A stretch of DNA of 64,000 nucleotides from Actinernus sp. WN-2022 (taxonomy: Eukaryota > Cnidaria > Anthozoa > Actiniaria > Actinernidae): positions 186,001-250,000 of the forward strand of contig JAOWCC010000239.1 of NCBI GenBank assembly GCA_030867875.1, read 5' to 3'. The position numbers and the translations under genes are program-made. Below the pieces are notes generated by a model that saw nothing but the letters and a program-made list of their open reading frames with translations, had not been told where the DNA came from and did no database searches. Below, piece by piece: positions 1-9,717 of this stretch (positions are counted from its first letter, which is position 1; the number at the start of each line of letters is the position of its first letter).

Positions 1-1666
1 CCCGGCCTGTGTACATGTGTCTGTATAGTCATCGCATTCAGCGGTAATTTTCAAATTCTAAACTGGACTATTCAGCCAACTTTTTGCTTTGAGTAATGTC
101 TTCTTGTTTTTTTATTTTGTGTCCCAAGAGGAAGTGTATATTTTTTAATGGCAAACAAAACACTAAATGCCCTGGAGTCAGCAAGTAGATACTAAATGCA
201 AAACACTAAATGCAAAACACTAAATGCTCTGGAGAGCTAGTAGACATGCAACAAGTTGACCGCTGTATGTTTTCTTTATTTTTGAGCAAAGCAATAGGCA
301 AATGATCAAGTCGTGATCATGAGAGGCTGACTTGTTTAACTTGTGAGGTTTTGAATCTAATTGATTATTCTGGTAAAAGAAATGATTGATGTGTGGGGGA
401 AATGTAATAGTTCATTTTCGCATACCAATTTTACCATCAAAGTTCACATATATGCTCATGCTTGGCATTTTTAAAGCTGTAGCACTTCACACTTCATGAC
501 ATTCCATCCTAATCCATGCTTTCTATTGGCTAGACTGCTGCTACAATGTAGGTCACTCGGCAAAAACTTCACTGGCAAATTTTGGCATGTTGCAAGTGGG
601 AATTGTGTATCCTTTCCAACATGGAAACAAGCAGTATAAAAAAATCAAAAGGACTTTGAGAAAGTTTAGAAAGCCATGCAGCTATCACATGATCTGAATT
701 GGGACAATATGACTTTTGTATATATTATATACAAGCTAAATCAGTCAATTGTATTTAAAAATAAATACCAAACTGGTTATAGGCTTAATTTTAACAAGCT
801 TTTCAAAAGCTAGAAAATATAATTTAGGTGTGCAACTTAATAACCAGTAGGCCATTTGCAGCTAGTGAGCACTAATACAACATGGATGCTAGAAATGGAA
901 AGAACAAGCCACAATTAGTAACCACTGCAATTAGTTTTAATTTAGGTTCATATCATTGAAACTGAAGGAAGGGCCAATCAGAATTTATGAGGCTGGAGAG
1001 CTTAAAACTTGTCCATAATACAGTTTTAAAGATACGTGTATGTATTAATCTAAAAGTCTTGATTCCTGATGTTGGCTCACTCTCTCCATTTCTGGCATAC
1101 ATTTTGTGTTAATTAACTAGCACTATTTTTTTGGATTGACTTATTGGTCGTGTGACCCTGCACCTGATACAAAGTGCCTATTTATATTACTTACCACAAG
1201 CTACATGTATTTGGTTAAAAAATCTACTTCATAAAAAAAAAAGAGTTAAAATATATTATTTACAGTACAAATGTACATCATAGAATGGCTTGCTGTCTGT
1301 ATTGAGTTTGTTGTTGTGTTCCTGTCCTCATTGTTATTGGAGTCTGGATCTTCACAGACTTCAGATTCACTGCCATCCATTGCAAATTGGATGTGCTGTG
1401 GACTTCCCTAGAACAATCTTGCTACTGTCTGTTTGCCAAGCTCACTCCAGACTTTATTGACACTTCAAGTCTAGATATTTTTACAGCTCACTGATCATCC
1501 ACTTCTTGTATTGTTGACTTATGTCTGCTTCTGTGCCCTGTACACTTGGCACTTGTAAAGGAGCTGGAGTCAAATCATTTGGAATAATTAACCATAACAT
1601 CTGTGTTTCTGGATGAAAAAGAGAACATGTAAACATTCGATTTATTGTCCAGATAGCTTAATTATA
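1..1666. other. non-coding AT-rich spacer
   Basis: No reading frame or RNA gene is supported here. It lies downstream of the stop codon of the minus-strand SAP-domain gene, so its right end probably includes that gene's 3' untranslated region. A short imperfect tandem repeat based on ACACTAAATGC occurs at about 158-226, with four copies of the core word. Confidence 0.5.
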
Positions 1667-3290
1667 TTACACCAGGTGTACTGTAATATTCCATGATTGA
1701 AGCAGTTTTAATGCTATTTTCTTTCTCTTTGCCATTTCCTTCATATCACTATTGTTCCTGTAGTCAGTATCATTTGCTATCCTGTTGTGAGTGGCATAAA
1801 AATTCTCATCCCAGTTTTTAAGTCCCACTTTGATGTTTTGAAGCTCTTGTAAAACTTCTGTCTGGACTTTTACAAGAAGGGAGTCATATTTCTTCCTGTA
1901 GTAATGGGCCCTTGGGTTTCTTGCTACTGTTTGTTTGAGCCTGTCAAGCTCAGATACATCAGGTGTCCTTCCTAAGATGTGTCCTACTGCTTGTGCTGTT
2001 TTTGTCTGAAGTGCTTTATCTTGTGCATGTAGATCTTGATCAAGTCGTATTTTCTTCTTTGGTGGCCCAATGTCTTGATCACATGCAGTGGCTGCCTCTA
2101 CATCAGGATCTGACTCGTCAGGATTCTTGGAACTATAGTGTTGTGTTAATAAGTCTGGTTCAGGTGGTGGATAGCCATGAACCAGTGACTCAGTGCTTTC
2201 ACCCCCATCTTGTACATGTAACTCTGTGCTGGACTGGTCAAGGGAATTGTCCTGGTACAATTCCAATTCATCTCCACTACTAAAGATGATATAAGTAGCA
2301 TCATCTTGATCACAGGATTGCTCTTCTCTCCTTTCTTCATATCTAGTTGACTCTGGTATTACTAACTGTTGTTGCACAGGTTCTGGTCTCAATTCTAACA
2401 CAGATCCTTCCCTGTTGTAAAGAAGTCTTCCCTCTTCATCTCTGATCTTGTACAGGGGGAGCTTCTCAGGTGTTGCAGCACATTCTTTCCAGGTATTCTG
2501 TAGGTGAAGTTGGATATCATGGATGCTGTTTGTCCTGAATGGATACAGTTGTGGCCCTTGTTTTCTATTGTCTGGTTCACCAGGTGCATCAAAAAATTCA
2601 ACTGAGCCATCATCCCTCCATTTCCACCATGCTTCTGACTCAGGAGTTAGGTAGTCAGATATCTTTGAGATGTGTGACTGCCACAGACGAGAATGTCTTG
2701 TCATGACGTCCTTTGGCACAACAGTATTACAGGGCTTTGGCAAACCTTTAGCAAGACGCGAAATTTCTCTCTCTTGTTTGGCAAGGCTCTTCTTCTCAGT
2801 AGCCATAGCATCCTCAGCCTGAATGTGTAGGAAAGCATTGGGCACGAGGTCTTCTATGTGCTTATTCCATGTTTTTCTGGTAATATCTTGTATCCTGTCA
2901 AAATACCTCTCAAACAGCTCTGCACTAGTTGAACGGAGGCAGACCAGCCTATAGATCAGGGGAGCATGGTCAACTGCACCATGGTAGTAGATGCCACAAA
3001 GCTTTCTAAGAGTCATGGCTTTAGGTGGTGTCAGTTGTTTCTGGATAGCCTGTCCATGCCTGAAGGAGATGTTGTAGAGTCTGAGCACTGACCTGACACT
3101 TCTCTTGTCATCATTTTCATAATACATGCCTACCATCTCACAGAAAAGCAAAAGGATGCATTTTTCATTCTCTGTGAGGAGACTCTTATTTGCCAGTGCA
3201 ATGGTGACCTTCAAAAGGGCCCGCCTGTAGTCAGTGGCTCTAAGCTTCTCTTTCTTCAAAGCAAGCATAGTAATCTCCTTAAAGACTATC
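1667..3290 (-). CDS. SAP-domain gene, last exon, 3' portion
   Basis: About 541 codons of host frame are open from the LINE junction at 3290 to a stop at 1667. The translation begins at the residues VFKEITML, runs through a helical region with charged segments (residues around WNKHIEDLVPNAFLHIQAED) and ends in an acidic, Gln/Glu-rich stretch followed by a basic helical tail. No catalytic motif is recognisable. The 36 residues that would precede the junction in an uninterrupted reading are antisense LINE and do not belong. The frame is free of stops, so selection, or the element's own mobility, was lost only recently. Domain function is unknown. Confidence 0.7.
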
Positions 3291-5264
3291 GATGAGATCA
3301 AGTCATCAAAGAGACTTAGACGCAAAGCAGAGAAGAGATGGAGAAAAACTAATTTGTCAACTGACCTTAACTTGCTGAAGTCTGCTAAAAACCACACCAA
3401 CTTTCTTATGATTGAAGCTAAACGTAAGTTCTACACTGACTTTGTTAACGAAAATTCTTCTGATGTCGGTAGAATGTTCCGTGCTACTAAGCGGCTCCTG
3501 TTTGCTGAGAAGAAACTATCATTTCCTGACTATAAGGACAATAATGTGCTTGCTAATGACTTAGGAGACTATTTTGTGCAGAAAATTATCAAAATTCGTG
3601 ATGAACTGGACTGTTCCGAAAACACTAATACTGCCCAGGCCGCGGTTTGTGTACCTGCCACGTCGGTGGAATTCACGGGGTTCAACACTATTTCTGAGCA
3701 AGGAATACTTAATCTTATCACAACAGCAAGTAAGAAGTCATGTACACTTGACCCAATGCCGACCTTACTCTTACTCCAGTGTAAAGATGTCATTTTACCG
3801 GTGATTAGCTCCATGATAAATATGTCTCTTGAGTACGGACACTTCCCTGATTTATGGAAAGAAGCACTCGTTTATCCTCACCTGAAGAATACAGACTTAG
3901 ACACTTGTTTTCCTAATCTGCGACCAGTTAGTAATCTATCATACGTCTCTAAACTCACAGAGAGAGCTGTATTTAATCAACTGCATGAGCACATGTCACT
4001 GAATGGCCTGTATCCACCTCTTCAATCAGCCTACCGTAAAAACCATAGTACTGAGACTGCGCTGCTGAAAGTCATGAACGACATTCTATTGAATATGAAC
4101 AAGCAACACTTAACACTATTAGTTCTCTTAGATTTGAGTGCTGCTTTTGACACGATTGACCACTCCATCTTACTAAATCGACTTCAACTGAATCTTGGAG
4201 TCTCTGGTACTGCTCTCTCCTGGTTTACTGCCTACCTGTCTGGACGATCCCAACGTGTCTCCATTAACAATGCTTCATCTAGGAAATTTGACCTTAACTG
4301 TGGCCTCCCTCAAGGTTCCTGTCTTGGCCCTCTGCTCTTTATCATCTATGCGAGTGATTTATTTCGCATAATTGATAAACACTTACCCCACGCTCATGCA
4401 TATGCAGATGATACACAACTATATCTATCATTTAAACCGAAACCGGATACTAACCAGTACCAGTCAGTGACAGCTATGGAAGAGTGTATCAACGATATCC
4501 AGGCTTGGATGCACGAGAACAAGCTCAAATTGAACCATGGAAAAACTGAGTTCATGATTATTGGCACACGTCAACAGCTTGACAAAAACTCAATTAGTCA
4601 TCTCTCTGTTGCCAACTCTGTTGTTACACCCACCCTCTCTGTCAAGAATCTTGGAGTCTGGATGGACCCAAGGCTGTCTCTAGAGACATACATTAATAAA
4701 ACGTGTAAATCATCATTTTATTATTTACATAACATTAGAAAGATTCGAAAATTTTTAACCATTGAGTCTTGCACTATCCTTGTCCATGCATTTATTTCAT
4801 GTCGCCTTGACTACTGTAACAGTTTATGTTATGGTCTTCCTGCTTACCAAATAGCAAAACTTCAAAGAGTTCAAAATGCTGCCGCTAGAATCATATGTAA
4901 GGTTTCCCGTTTTGCACATATTACTCCGGTTCTCATTAGCTTACACTGGCTTCCAGTCAAAACTAGAATAATCTTTAAGATACTTACTATCACTTTCAAA
5001 GCTATCCATGGTATGTGCCCTTCGTATATTTCTCAATTAATTAAAGTCAGAGGGCGCTCTTTTTATAACACTAGATCTAATAATGAGCTACGGCTGATCG
5101 TACCATCCTTTACATCACTGTCTACTATTGGCGATAGGTCATTTACATCAGCCGCACCTTTTCTATGGAATAAATTACCTGCTAGTATTAGGCAAATCAA
5201 ATCCTATGACTATTTCAAGAAGCAGCTCAAGACTTACTTATTCAGAGAAGTCTTTAGCCTTTAG
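3291..5264 (+). CDS. reverse transcriptase, 5'-truncated LINE ORF2
   Basis: About 657 residues of a non-LTR retrotransposon polymerase. Visible blocks in order are the fingers motif RPVSNLSYVSKLTER, the palm motif A LLDLSAAFDTIDH, the block B motif GLPQGSCLGPLLF, the catalytic YADD box in HAYADDTQLYLSF, and the C-terminal LDYCNSL and LHWLPV motifs characteristic of L2/CR1 elements. All catalytic aspartates are present and no stop interrupts the frame, so the copy is young, but without an endonuclease and promoter it is a dead-on-arrival insertion. The first 19 residues read from upstream host DNA are not part of the element. Confidence 0.92.
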   Translation, partial: DEIKSSKRLRRKAEKRWRKTNLSTDLNLLKSAKNHTNFLMIEAKRKFYTDFVNENSSDVGRMFRATKRLLFAEKKLSFPDYKDNNVLANDLGDYFVQKIIKIRDELDCSENTNTAQAAVCVPATSVEFTGFNTISEQGILNLITTASKKSCTLDPMPTLLLLQCKDVILPVISSMINMSLEYGHFPDLWKEALVYPHLKNTDLDTCFPNLRPVSNLSYVSKLTERAVFNQLHEHMSLNGLYPPLQSAYRKNHSTETALLKVMNDILLNMNKQHLTLLVLLDLSAAFDTIDHSILLNRLQLNLGVSGTALSWFTAYLSGRSQRVSINNASSRKFDLNCGLPQGSCLGPLLFIIYASDLFRIIDKHLPHAHAYADDTQLYLSFKPKPDTNQYQSVTAMEECINDIQAWMHENKLKLNHGKTEFMIIGTRQQLDKNSISHLSVANSVVTPTLSVKNLGVWMDPRLSLETYINKTCKSSFYYLHNIRKIRKFLTIESCTILVHAFISCRLDYCNSLCYGLPAYQIAKLQRVQNAAARIICKVSRFAHITPVLISLHWLPVKTRIIFKILTITFKAIHGMCPSYISQLIKVRGRSFYNTRSNNELRLIVPSFTSLSTIGDRSFTSAAPFLWNKLPASIRQIKSYDYFKKQLKTYLFREVFSL

Positions 5265-5485
5265 CTACTATTTACAACTAGTTTTATTATGGTTATTATC
5301 GACTAAATTTTATCATTACTCATAGTAATAGCATTTTATTGGACTGTTATTCTTAATGAATTGGTTAGTTAATTATTAGTTTGTTAGTTTATTTTAAAAG
5401 TAGAGACTTTGTAAAAGCGCATCTGAACATTTTCCATATGCTAATTTGCGCTATATAAGTGCATTATTATTATTATTATTATTAT
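3291..5485 (+). mobile_element. 5'-truncated L2/CR1-type LINE fragment inserted in a host exon
   Basis: The insert starts abruptly inside an open reading frame and ends in an (ATT)n tail just after the words GCGCTATATAAGTGCA, a 3' end typical of L2/CR1-like LINEs. It lies antisense to the disrupted gene. The short direct repeat TATC is present at 3287-3290 and again at 5486-5489, so the boundaries are set to leave one copy on each side. The missing 5' half (endonuclease) is the usual result of incomplete target-primed reverse transcription. Confidence 0.85.
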
Positions 5486-5488
5486 TAT
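5462..5488 (+). repeat. (ATT)n LINE tail microsatellite
   Basis: About eight ATT units form the 3' tail of the LINE. It marks the 3' junction and merges with the target-site word TATC, so the exact last base of the element is uncertain by one or two units. Confidence 0.9.
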
Positions 5489-6672
5489 CAGTGCATCAAC
5501 ATTTGTCATATGCAGTGGTATCTCTGTAAAGATGTTGGCAATGTGGTTCAGGCATGCATGTAGAGGCTCAAAGAAAAGGACTTCATAATCTTGGAGATTG
5601 AGTTCTTGAAGTGAAGATTTCTGTTCTCCAAACAGCAAAGCTGGTACCCGACTTGTGCCTCTCAGTAGATCAGTTAGCCTTTCTTGAAGTTCCTTTTTGT
5701 TCCCATGAATTTCTAATCCTCTTGCCCTTAATTCTCTCCTGATATCATCTACTTTCAGGGCCTTGAAAGGAGCAGTAGCATCTGACTTTCCAAATTTTCC
5801 TTGGAGAACAAGTTGTTGTTTTTCTTCAAGAGACTTGTACTTCTGGTGACTCATGTATGGGTACTCGTATGCTCTCCTCGTGTCTCCCTCACAGCCTGGG
5901 CAACCAAAATGGCCCCCTTTCTGTGTGCCATCTTCAAACTCCACAGCTGGGCTATCACCATTCATAAATCTCATCTTCTCATTTAGCTTTATGGGTATAT
6001 TACTGCCAGGCACTAGAACTTCAGTAAACTTAAATTCTCTTAGACATTCCTGTCTAGTTGGAACAAAGGCCAGCTGATCAGAGTCCTTGGCTCCAGAAAC
6101 ACCAAGCATGTATATGTGGGGAACCTCTATTTCCTTCCCATGTGTCACCTTGTATTCTTGAGGGGTCAGATGTACTGCTGGATCGTATAATTCTCTTGCA
6201 ATGAACAACATGAAACCTGAGCCAGCAATGCATGAGTGATCATGCCATGTGAGCCAGTGGCGGGTTCTTTCACACTTTTTCAAGTGCTGTCGCATTTCAT
6301 CTTCTGTCATTTCACTTTTATACTCATGTAGCTCTTGGAGTCTAGCTCTCATCTGGTCATGTGACATATTCTCATAGTCCTCATCTTTCCTCAGTCGCAA
6401 TAAATCTTTATTTATTTCAACACTTTTGCTACTGATTTCTGTCAATGGGTACTTCCTTGCAGAAATGTTGAAGCGCTTTTTCTCAATGTTACCCTCTGAT
6501 GTAAGAATAACTTTTGTATACTCATTCTCTAAAACTGCAACACCAAGATTGTAGTGACCTGATTCAATGTCCTCTTGTATATCATGTTTGAGCTTCTGGT
6601 TACTTCGGGGAACAGGAACAGAGATGGCTCCACCTGATTGTTTTTTCAAAGCTCGTCTTACTCGACATTCAC
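5486..6672 (-). CDS. SAP-domain gene, last exon, 5' portion with SAP domain
   Basis: The exon begins at 6672 after a good acceptor (TTGCCTATTAG, then GTGAATG) and continues the phase-1 codon left by the previous exon, giving Gly-Glu-Cys. About 395 residues are open to the LINE junction. Toward the C-terminal side a SAP-like helix-loop-helix is visible (residues VDDIRRELRARGLEIHGNKK), preceded by the motif FGCPGCEGD and followed by the segment FFEPLHACLNHI. The FGCPGC pair may bind metal. The first methionine available in this exon alone (6688) lies in the intron and is unlikely to be the true start. Beyond 5486 the frame reads into the LINE tail as poly-Ile, an artefact of the insertion. Confidence 0.75.
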
Positions 6673-7349
6673 CTAATAGGCAAGGCATATATAAATATAT
6701 TTAGGATTTTATTATAAATGAAATAATAGTTTATTATTAGATCAAACATGTATTTATATGTGAAGAAAACATGTTAATTTAAACAGATTGAATAATTTAT
6801 TGATCATAATTAATAAGGTATTAAAAATACCTACAAAACTTACAGTCTTTTAGTGCCTGTATAAATTCTGCAGTTATCTTAAAGTGCCAATAAAATGAAC
6901 ATTTAGTCAATAAAATATCTCATTTGAAAATCAGTTTGAAATAAGGAATAACATCATTATTTTGTTAATGTCATCTCCTTCCAGAGATATTCAGTTTGTT
7001 TAAAATTGTAATGAAGAATACATTTTTTTGTATCTCTCCGAATAGTTGAAAAGAAATTGAAACTTCGCACATGTTTGGTAATAAGGAAAGTATATGTCAT
7101 CATGGAAATTGTGATGTTGCTATGGAAACACTTTTGGTCCCAGACTTCCTAACTTCTCCCTTGCCAAACACAATTTCTTGTTGTATGCATATAATAAAAA
7201 TTGGAACATAGTTGGCATTGAACAAATGTACAAGTGGCTTAGAGCAAATTATTTGTGTAACAAAATTGTTATTTTAATGATACAATTTTCATTTCATAAG
7301 CACTTTTATCTTTTAAAGGATATTAAATTAGTTTCTAAGTTAATTATTA

Positions 7350-7650
7350 TTCAGTTAGCTCAGTGGCAAATTAAGTGCTAGTCTGGCCATGCGGGCTCAG
7401 GTGGTGGTTTCAAATCCTGATTGGACCAACACTCTGAGTAGAAGGTCCTGCCTTTACATAAATTATCCAATAGTAAAGGGTTAGGCCTTCATCAATTATG
7501 TTCTCGGATAAGGAGGTAACATCATAGACATAGGACTGAGAGTCAGTCACCAGAAGAGCTGCATGTTAGTGGTAAAATGTGACTTTTTTCAATGGGATAA
7601 CTCCTATACTTGTGCCAGAGATTGTTGCCCTTTTGGCATTGCTACTTGTA
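7350..7650 (+). mobile_element. tRNA-derived SINE
   Basis: A pol III A-box-like TTAGCTCAGTGGC at 7355-7367 is followed about 40 bases later by a B-box-like GGTTTCAAATCC at 7407-7418, the layout of a tRNA-derived promoter. The downstream body includes TTCTCGGATAAGGAGGTAA, a word I associate with coral SINE bodies. The tRNA head does not close into a good acceptor stem, so this is a SINE and not a functional tRNA gene. The 3' limit is approximate. Confidence 0.6.
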
Positions 7651-8161
7651 AGGCACCTATATACCCATGCACCTTATAACCCATCAAATATTTTCTCTTG
7701 CATGTGATTGGTTGAATGTGTCACATGACCTAATATTTTCTCTCTGACAAATATCAGTGAATACACCCCCCCCCCCCCATATGCGCATAAGCATACATGT
7801 ACATGTATGTGCCAAAGAAAAAAATTGAAGGATGATAACAACAATGACCTACACTGTACATTGTGGCTTCAAAATATGCCCTGATATTTGTCCTTAGACA
7901 TTATCTGATCCTCGAAGCTCGTTCAGACTGTTTCATGAGAGCTTTGTTCTCGGGAACTGTTCTCTTCTCAGAACAGAACAGATGATATTCAGGGACTAAA
8001 TATCAGTGCATATTTCGATGACACAAATAGGTTATTGTTTTATTTATCTATAGGTTTAACTTTTATTACATGTAAATTTATATATATAGTTTTTTATACC
8101 TCCTATTTATTAAGCAATTATTTATCATTTACTGTAGACTGTGAGTATAATTATTCACTGA

Positions 8162-8320
8162 ACTGTGGCAGATCTAGGGGGTTCAAGTAGGTTCGATTAA
8201 ACCCCCCTTTCTCTCGATCGCTTACAAAACACAATGTAGAAATTGGCAAATATTTTGGTGTCAAACCCCCCTTTTCTCTTTATCGAACTCCCCTTCACAG
8301 AATCCTGGATCCGCCCCAGT
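8162..8320. mobile_element. small TIR element (MITE) in the intron
   Basis: The first 17 bases (ACTGTGGCAGATCTAGG) and the reverse complement of the last 17 (ACTGGGGCGGATCCAGG) agree at 14 positions. The interior contains C-rich words such as AAACCCCCCTTT. No target duplication is clear. GGCGGATCCAGG ends are common in hAT-like MITEs, but the superfamily is not proved here. Confidence 0.55.
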
Positions 8321-8576
8321 GCAAGTGGAACAGAATAATTAGGGTTGAGCCATTATTTTCTGCGGGGTGGGAGATGGCAACAACAACTACCAGAGCTCAG
8401 CCAGTCGCCGGCTTGTTTTGAAAGCCCTGTAGATTACAATGTACGTTTATTGAAGGTTTTTGGGAACAAAGTAATTAGCTAAGTACATACATCCTATTCT
8501 ACACTTGGTTAAAATAAGTATTGCACTGCAGATATGTTAAAAAACTCCCTATTCCTTTAAAAATTATAATGCTCAC

Positions 8577-9422
8577 CTCCATCGTTCCTATGAAATGGAG
8601 TTATATCAACCCCCTTTAACTTCAAAAATGCCTTTAGAATTTGGCCTGCATTAGGTGGTGTAGAAATGTCATCTTTCCCTCTAATTTGATACTCTCTTGC
8701 TTTTGCAGACCAACACACAGGTTCATGGGGCCAGTTCTTCACATCCTCAAGCAACTGGTCTGTGTTTCCTATAACTTCACTAGGGATGTGGGACCTGTTC
8801 TTGGTTTTTGGTGGCGTTTTCTCCAACCTTTCTCTGGCCTCCACAATTGTTTCAAATGACTGATGGATCCTTTGCTGAGCTCTCGCACTGAATGGTGTTC
8901 TCTGAGCAAGGTGGGCATCCACGTCGTTTCTTTCCCATATACCTTCTATGGATGATTTGAATGCCCGCTGGACCTTTTGTCGCTGTTTTCTCTTTTCATT
9001 TGGACTCTCCTTTTCCTGGAGATTTGCCTCCGGTAATGTCACAAGTACATCGCTGAAGGACCTCCCAAGATTTTCCTTGCAGGTTTTGTCATATTCTGAG
9101 AAAATCATTCCAGCTATGTACTTTAGTTCTCCTTTGGTGGGCTGTGCCTTTTTGGGGACAAGTGTACTTGCTTTGTTGGAAATATTAGTGAAAGGACCAG
9201 GCTTCTTAATACGGTGCTTGCTTTTAGGAAAGGAATTACTGAAAGAGGCATGAAAACTCTCACAACAAGTACAGTTTTTAAGTGTGTGGAAGGATCTTCG
9301 AACTTCTGAGGTTTTGGACCATTTTATGGAGGAGAACTGGTTGATATAAGACTCTTTGTCAGCTGGTTGTCTCCACTGGGAAATTGTCTCATCTATTATC
9401 TTGTAGCTTTTGAGGAATGTGG
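8577..9422 (-). CDS. SAP-domain gene, internal exon
   Basis: The exon follows a canonical acceptor (ATTTTATTAACAG at 9423 and above) and ends at a consensus donor (GGAG|GTGAGC). All 282 codons are open, including about 105 codons upstream of the first in-exon methionine, which shows the exon boundary rather than that methionine is the true 5' limit. It encodes a basic region with a Cys cluster (CTCC) and many Lys/Arg residues, then a helical segment with Gln/Arg repeats. No known domain is recognised; the basic character suits nucleic-acid binding, which is inference only. Confidence 0.75.
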
Positions 9423-9471
9423 CTGTTAATAAAATATTTACAGTTCTTTTGAGTTTTAAATCTATACTTAA

Positions 9472-9717
9472 CTACATGTACTGTAAGTAAAACATAATTA
9501 TTCCATCTCTTTTGTCACGGTCAACTATACCTTTGTCAAGCGATAATCGTTCGTAGTTTTTGAATTGTTCTGTGTAAAGAGCGAACCTCTCATCTGTGAT
9601 ATGCTTCTTAAATGTATAGTCCGATTCTGCAGGGAGCGTTTTGCAATTCTGTAAAGCTTTTGCTTTTGTATCCCACAAAAACACCCTAGCAAATCCACAG
9701 CTAACTCGCTCCGTCAT
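9472..9717 (-). CDS. SAP-domain gene, probable first exon
   Basis: The start codon at 9717 opens an 81-codon frame (MTERVSCGFARVF...) whose C-terminal side is Lys/Asp/Glu-rich. The donor is not clear: a GT occurs close to the stop, and only about 50 bases separate this frame from the next exon's acceptor, unusually short for an intron. Either the intron is tiny or the donor lies a little further inside. Same strand and close proximity support joining it to the next exon. Confidence 0.5.
   Translation of the reverse strand: MTERVSCGFARVFLWDTKAKALQNCKTLPAESDYTFKKHITDERFALYTEQFKNYERLSLDKGIVDRDKRDGIIMFYLQYM

Larger units (their letters stand above)
6673..8576 (-). other. intron of the SAP-domain gene
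   Basis: The donor GGAG|GTGAGC at 8577/8576 and acceptor ending TATTAG at 6673 match in phase. The 1.9 kb intron carries a tRNA-derived SINE at about 7350-7650, a 13-base C run at 7766-7778 and a small TIR element at 8162-8320. No protein-coding content is apparent. Confidence 0.7.
1667..9717 (-). pseudogene. SAP-domain gene of unknown function, split by a LINE insertion
   Basis: This is the gene model as a whole; its pieces are listed separately. Minus-strand coding pieces at 9717-9472, 9422-8577 and 6672-1667 connect through plausible splice sites, and the last exon is interrupted at 3291-5485 by a sense-strand LINE fragment. Removing the LINE and one TATC copy restores the frame exactly across the junction. 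The full product would be roughly 960-1,000 residues or more, with an N-terminal basic Cys/His-rich part, a central segment with a SAP helix-turn-helix and a CPGC motif, and a long helical C-terminal part. I remember similar long proteins with a SAP segment and an EPLH motif as multicopy genes in cnidarians, which suggests a mobile or expanded family, but I know no established name or activity. SAP domains usually bind DNA. As it stands the allele cannot make a full-length protein unless the LINE is spliced out. Confidence 0.75.

Noticed and set aside
5441..5485. Poly-Ile C-terminus of the SAP exon frame
   Set aside because: It is the antisense reading of the LINE (ATT)n tail.
7354..7420. tRNA gene
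   Set aside because: A and B boxes are present but no acceptor stem closes and a SINE body follows.
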